From positions 1 to 64,000 of the forward strand of contig CACZAC010000012.1 of assembly GCA_902779125.1 (NCBI GenBank): a stretch of DNA of 64,000 nt, read 5' to 3'. Both the position numbers and the translations under genes were made by a program. The notes beneath the pieces are model-generated. The model did not search any database and was not told the origin of the DNA. It worked only from the letters and a program-made list of their open reading frames with translations. This stretch comes from an uncultured Bacteroidales bacterium. GTDB lineage: Bacteria; Bacteroidota; Bacteroidia; Bacteroidales; Muribaculaceae. The stretch's first letter is position 1, and each line of letters opens with the position of its first letter. Of the stretch, positions 62,765 to 64,000 are shown one piece after another.

Positions 62765-62796
62765 TTATTACGGGCTATCAGCTCGTGTGAGATGGT

Positions 62797-63543
62797 TTAT
62801 TGGCTGACGAGCATGTCAATGATGGCTGCAACATCACCGATGTTGACGGTTTCATTACCATCGACATCGGCAGCTTCAAGCAGGAGGTCAATGCCTTCTG
62901 TGCCAGCAAGATAGTCGATGAGCGTGGTGGCGTCAGCAATGCTCAAAGTACCGTTTCCATCCACGTCGCCAGGCATCGGCGGCTCTAGAGTGAAGATGGT
63001 AGAAGTGAAGAATGATTTGCCTTCATCACCGGTTTCCTTGATGGTTCCACCTCGGGTATCATTGCCTGATGATGGAATTGTCTCCATAATCATTTCACCG
63101 CCCTTAAATTCGGGCAACACATCGAACCAAAGGGTGAAGAAATGGTCATAATCACCTGCTTCCCATTTCACCACGCCGTAGGTTTCATATTCTCCGTCAC
63201 CATCAGGGTCCCAGAAGCCTGAAGTCATAATAACCGAGAGCACAGTGGGAATTGTACCCTTAGAAACACCAGGAGTGATAGAATCCAGTTTGCCCCTGCG
63301 GTTGTAATAATAGATTGTCATCTGTTCAGTCGACTCAGCGGCTCTTAACGTCAAACCTTCGGGAAGGGTGAAGTAAATCTGCCATGCGCTCACTCTTCCT
63401 GAGAAGTGGGCTTTAACAGGAAGAGGGACCATAGTGCCGATGTCCGCACGAGAAAACTCATAATCGTCAATCTCAAAGTAAGTGTCGGCCGAAATGGTCG
63501 AGAGGCTTAACAAAAACGCAAAAAGTAAAAATGTTTTTTTCAT
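62797..63543 (-). CDS. Secreted protein with cohesin-like and dockerin-like domains
   Basis: 248 residues with signal peptide MKKTFLLFAFLLSLSTISA. Residues about 20-180 are a beta-rich cohesin-like segment (VPLPVKAHFSGRVSAWQIYFTLPEGLTL, WEAGDYDHFFTLWFDVLPEFKGG). The C-terminal about 60 residues form a dockerin type I pair: GDVDGNGTLSIADATTLIDYL and ADVDGNETVNIGDVAAIIDMLV, with the D-x-D-x-N-x calcium loops. Bacteroidales use such C-terminal repeats widely on surface proteins, and they need not imply a cellulosome. The function is unknown. An almost identical gene lies directly upstream. Confidence 0.85.
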   Translation of the reverse strand: MKKTFLLFAFLLSLSTISADTYFEIDDYEFSRADIGTMVPLPVKAHFSGRVSAWQIYFTLPEGLTLRAAESTEQMTIYYYNRRGKLDSITPGVSKGTIPTVLSVIMTSGFWDPDGDGEYETYGVVKWEAGDYDHFFTLWFDVLPEFKGGEMIMETIPSSGNDTRGGTIKETGDEGKSFFTSTIFTLEPPMPGDVDGNGTLSIADATTLIDYLAGTEGIDLLLEAADVDGNETVNIGDVAAIIDMLVSQ

Positions 63544-63630
63544 GACTAAATAGAATAATTAATGAGTTAAACAAACGATGTTAATCTGTTCAGGGTGATA
63601 GCGTCGATGTTGACGCGAAGAACGAGAAAC

Positions 63631-63663
63631 CGTGCTGACAACTCGCAATAAGTTGTCAGCACG
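63631..63663 (-). terminator. Hairpin between the two cohesin/dockerin paralogues
   Basis: A 13-bp stem CGTGCTGACAACT (63631-63643) with its complement (63651-63663), 11 nt beyond the stop of the upstream paralogue. Part of its sequence (GTGCTGACA / TGTCAGCAC) resembles the rpiB-side terminator. Termination is likely, without a strong T run. Confidence 0.6.
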
Positions 63664-63674
63664 TGTGGTATGGT

Positions 63675-64000
63675 TTATTGGTTGAGCAGCATGTCAATGA
63701 TGGCTGCAACATCACCGATGTTGACGGTTTCATTACCATCGACATCAGCGGCTTCAAGCAGGATGTCAATGCCTTCTGTGCCAGCAAGATAGTCGATGAG
63801 CATGGTGGCATCAGCAATGCTCATGCCGCCATTTCCATCCACGTCGCCAGGCATTGGCGGCTCCAGAGTGAGGACGGTAGAGGTGTAGAATTTTTTGCCC
63901 TCATCACCGGTTTCCCTGATGGTCCCTCCTCGATCATCTTTGCCTGATGATGGATTTGTCTCCATAATTATTTCACCGCCCTTAAATTCAGGCAGCACAT
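63675..64000 (-). CDS. Cohesin/dockerin paralogue, cut by the window end
   Basis: The C-terminal 107 residues in frame to the edge: LPEFKGGEIIMETNPSSGKD, then EPPMPGDVDGNGGMSIADATMLIDYL and AADVDGNETVNIGDVAAIIDMLLNQ. The GTG at 63996-63998 is an internal valine (the paralogue has DVLPEF), not a start; the rest of the gene lies beyond 64000. DNA identity with 62797-63120 is high, including many third codon positions, so the duplication is recent. Confidence 0.85.
   Translation of the reverse strand, partial: VLPEFKGGEIIMETNPSSGKDDRGGTIRETGDEGKKFYTSTVLTLEPPMPGDVDGNGGMSIADATMLIDYLAGTEGIDILLEAADVDGNETVNIGDVAAIIDMLLNQ

Overview
The window is chromosomal DNA from a member of Bacteroidota, order Bacteroidales. 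The family is less certain; a Muribaculaceae- or Prevotellaceae-like gut or host-associated anaerobe fits best. Evidence: many genes follow the Bacteroidota -7 promoter element TAnnTTTG, several with a TTTG-like -33 element 19-20 nt upstream. Shine-Dalgarno sequences are rare, and Rho carries a large charged insertion. The gene content is typical of the group: nspC, GH92 mannosidase, DUF4292, a DUF5103 type IX secretion plug protein, dockerin-tailed secreted proteins and YARHG. No mobilization, phage, CRISPR or plasmid genes were recognised, and no tRNA or rRNA was seen.

Layout. 1-7860 (+): the end of the spc ribosomal operon and the alpha operon (rpsH', rplF, rplR, rpsE, rpmD, rplO, secY, map, infA, rpmJ, rpsM, rpsK, rpsD, rpoA, rplQ). 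map and the rpsM/rpsK junction each carry an apparent internal deletion, so they are either assembly errors or real lesions. 7861-8603: a gene-free block of structured repeats between two near-identical terminators. 8604-15933 (-): glk with a lipoprotein, and the dut-TPR-DUF4292-TonB receptor operon. 16190-20088 (+): tandem S41-like peptidases and dgt. 20273-22517 (-): GH92 mannosidase whose 3' end is frameshifted by a 16-bp tandem duplication. 22687-30070 (+, with one small - gene): hflX, two AT-rich acyltransferases followed by a relic copy of the hflX 3' end, a ClbS-like protein, lipoproteins, a metallo-beta-lactamase-fold hydrolase and a TerB-like protein.

30146-39253: merR (-), alaS, a Ca2+/cation antiporter, DUF5103 (+), then nspC and the UvrD/PcrA helicase (-). 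39333-51242 is the main accessory region. It holds a 1349-residue secreted protein with a dockerin-like module and four SUMF1/FGE-type domains, a tight five-gene operon of secreted proteins ending in a YARHG protein, an HsdR-N-domain protein, and two membrane-anchored single-domain SUMF1 proteins. 51453-58541: M64 peptidase (+), a CCA-adding enzyme fused to an MGMT-type DNA repair domain (-), then rho with a long leader, ruvX and def (+). 58542-59406 is a second repeat-rich block. valS and rpiB (+) follow, and the right edge holds two tandem cohesin-like/dockerin secreted paralogues (-), the second cut by the window end.

The core genes cover translation, tRNA maturation and charging, protein export, nucleotide-pool cleaning and termination. 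The accessory genes are nearly all exported or membrane proteins that would act at the cell surface. The most unusual signals are the duplicated hflX 3' end beside foreign-looking acyltransferases, the CCA/MGMT fusion, the SUMF1 expansion, and several families of intergenic hairpin repeats, one of which shows compensatory base changes between copies.
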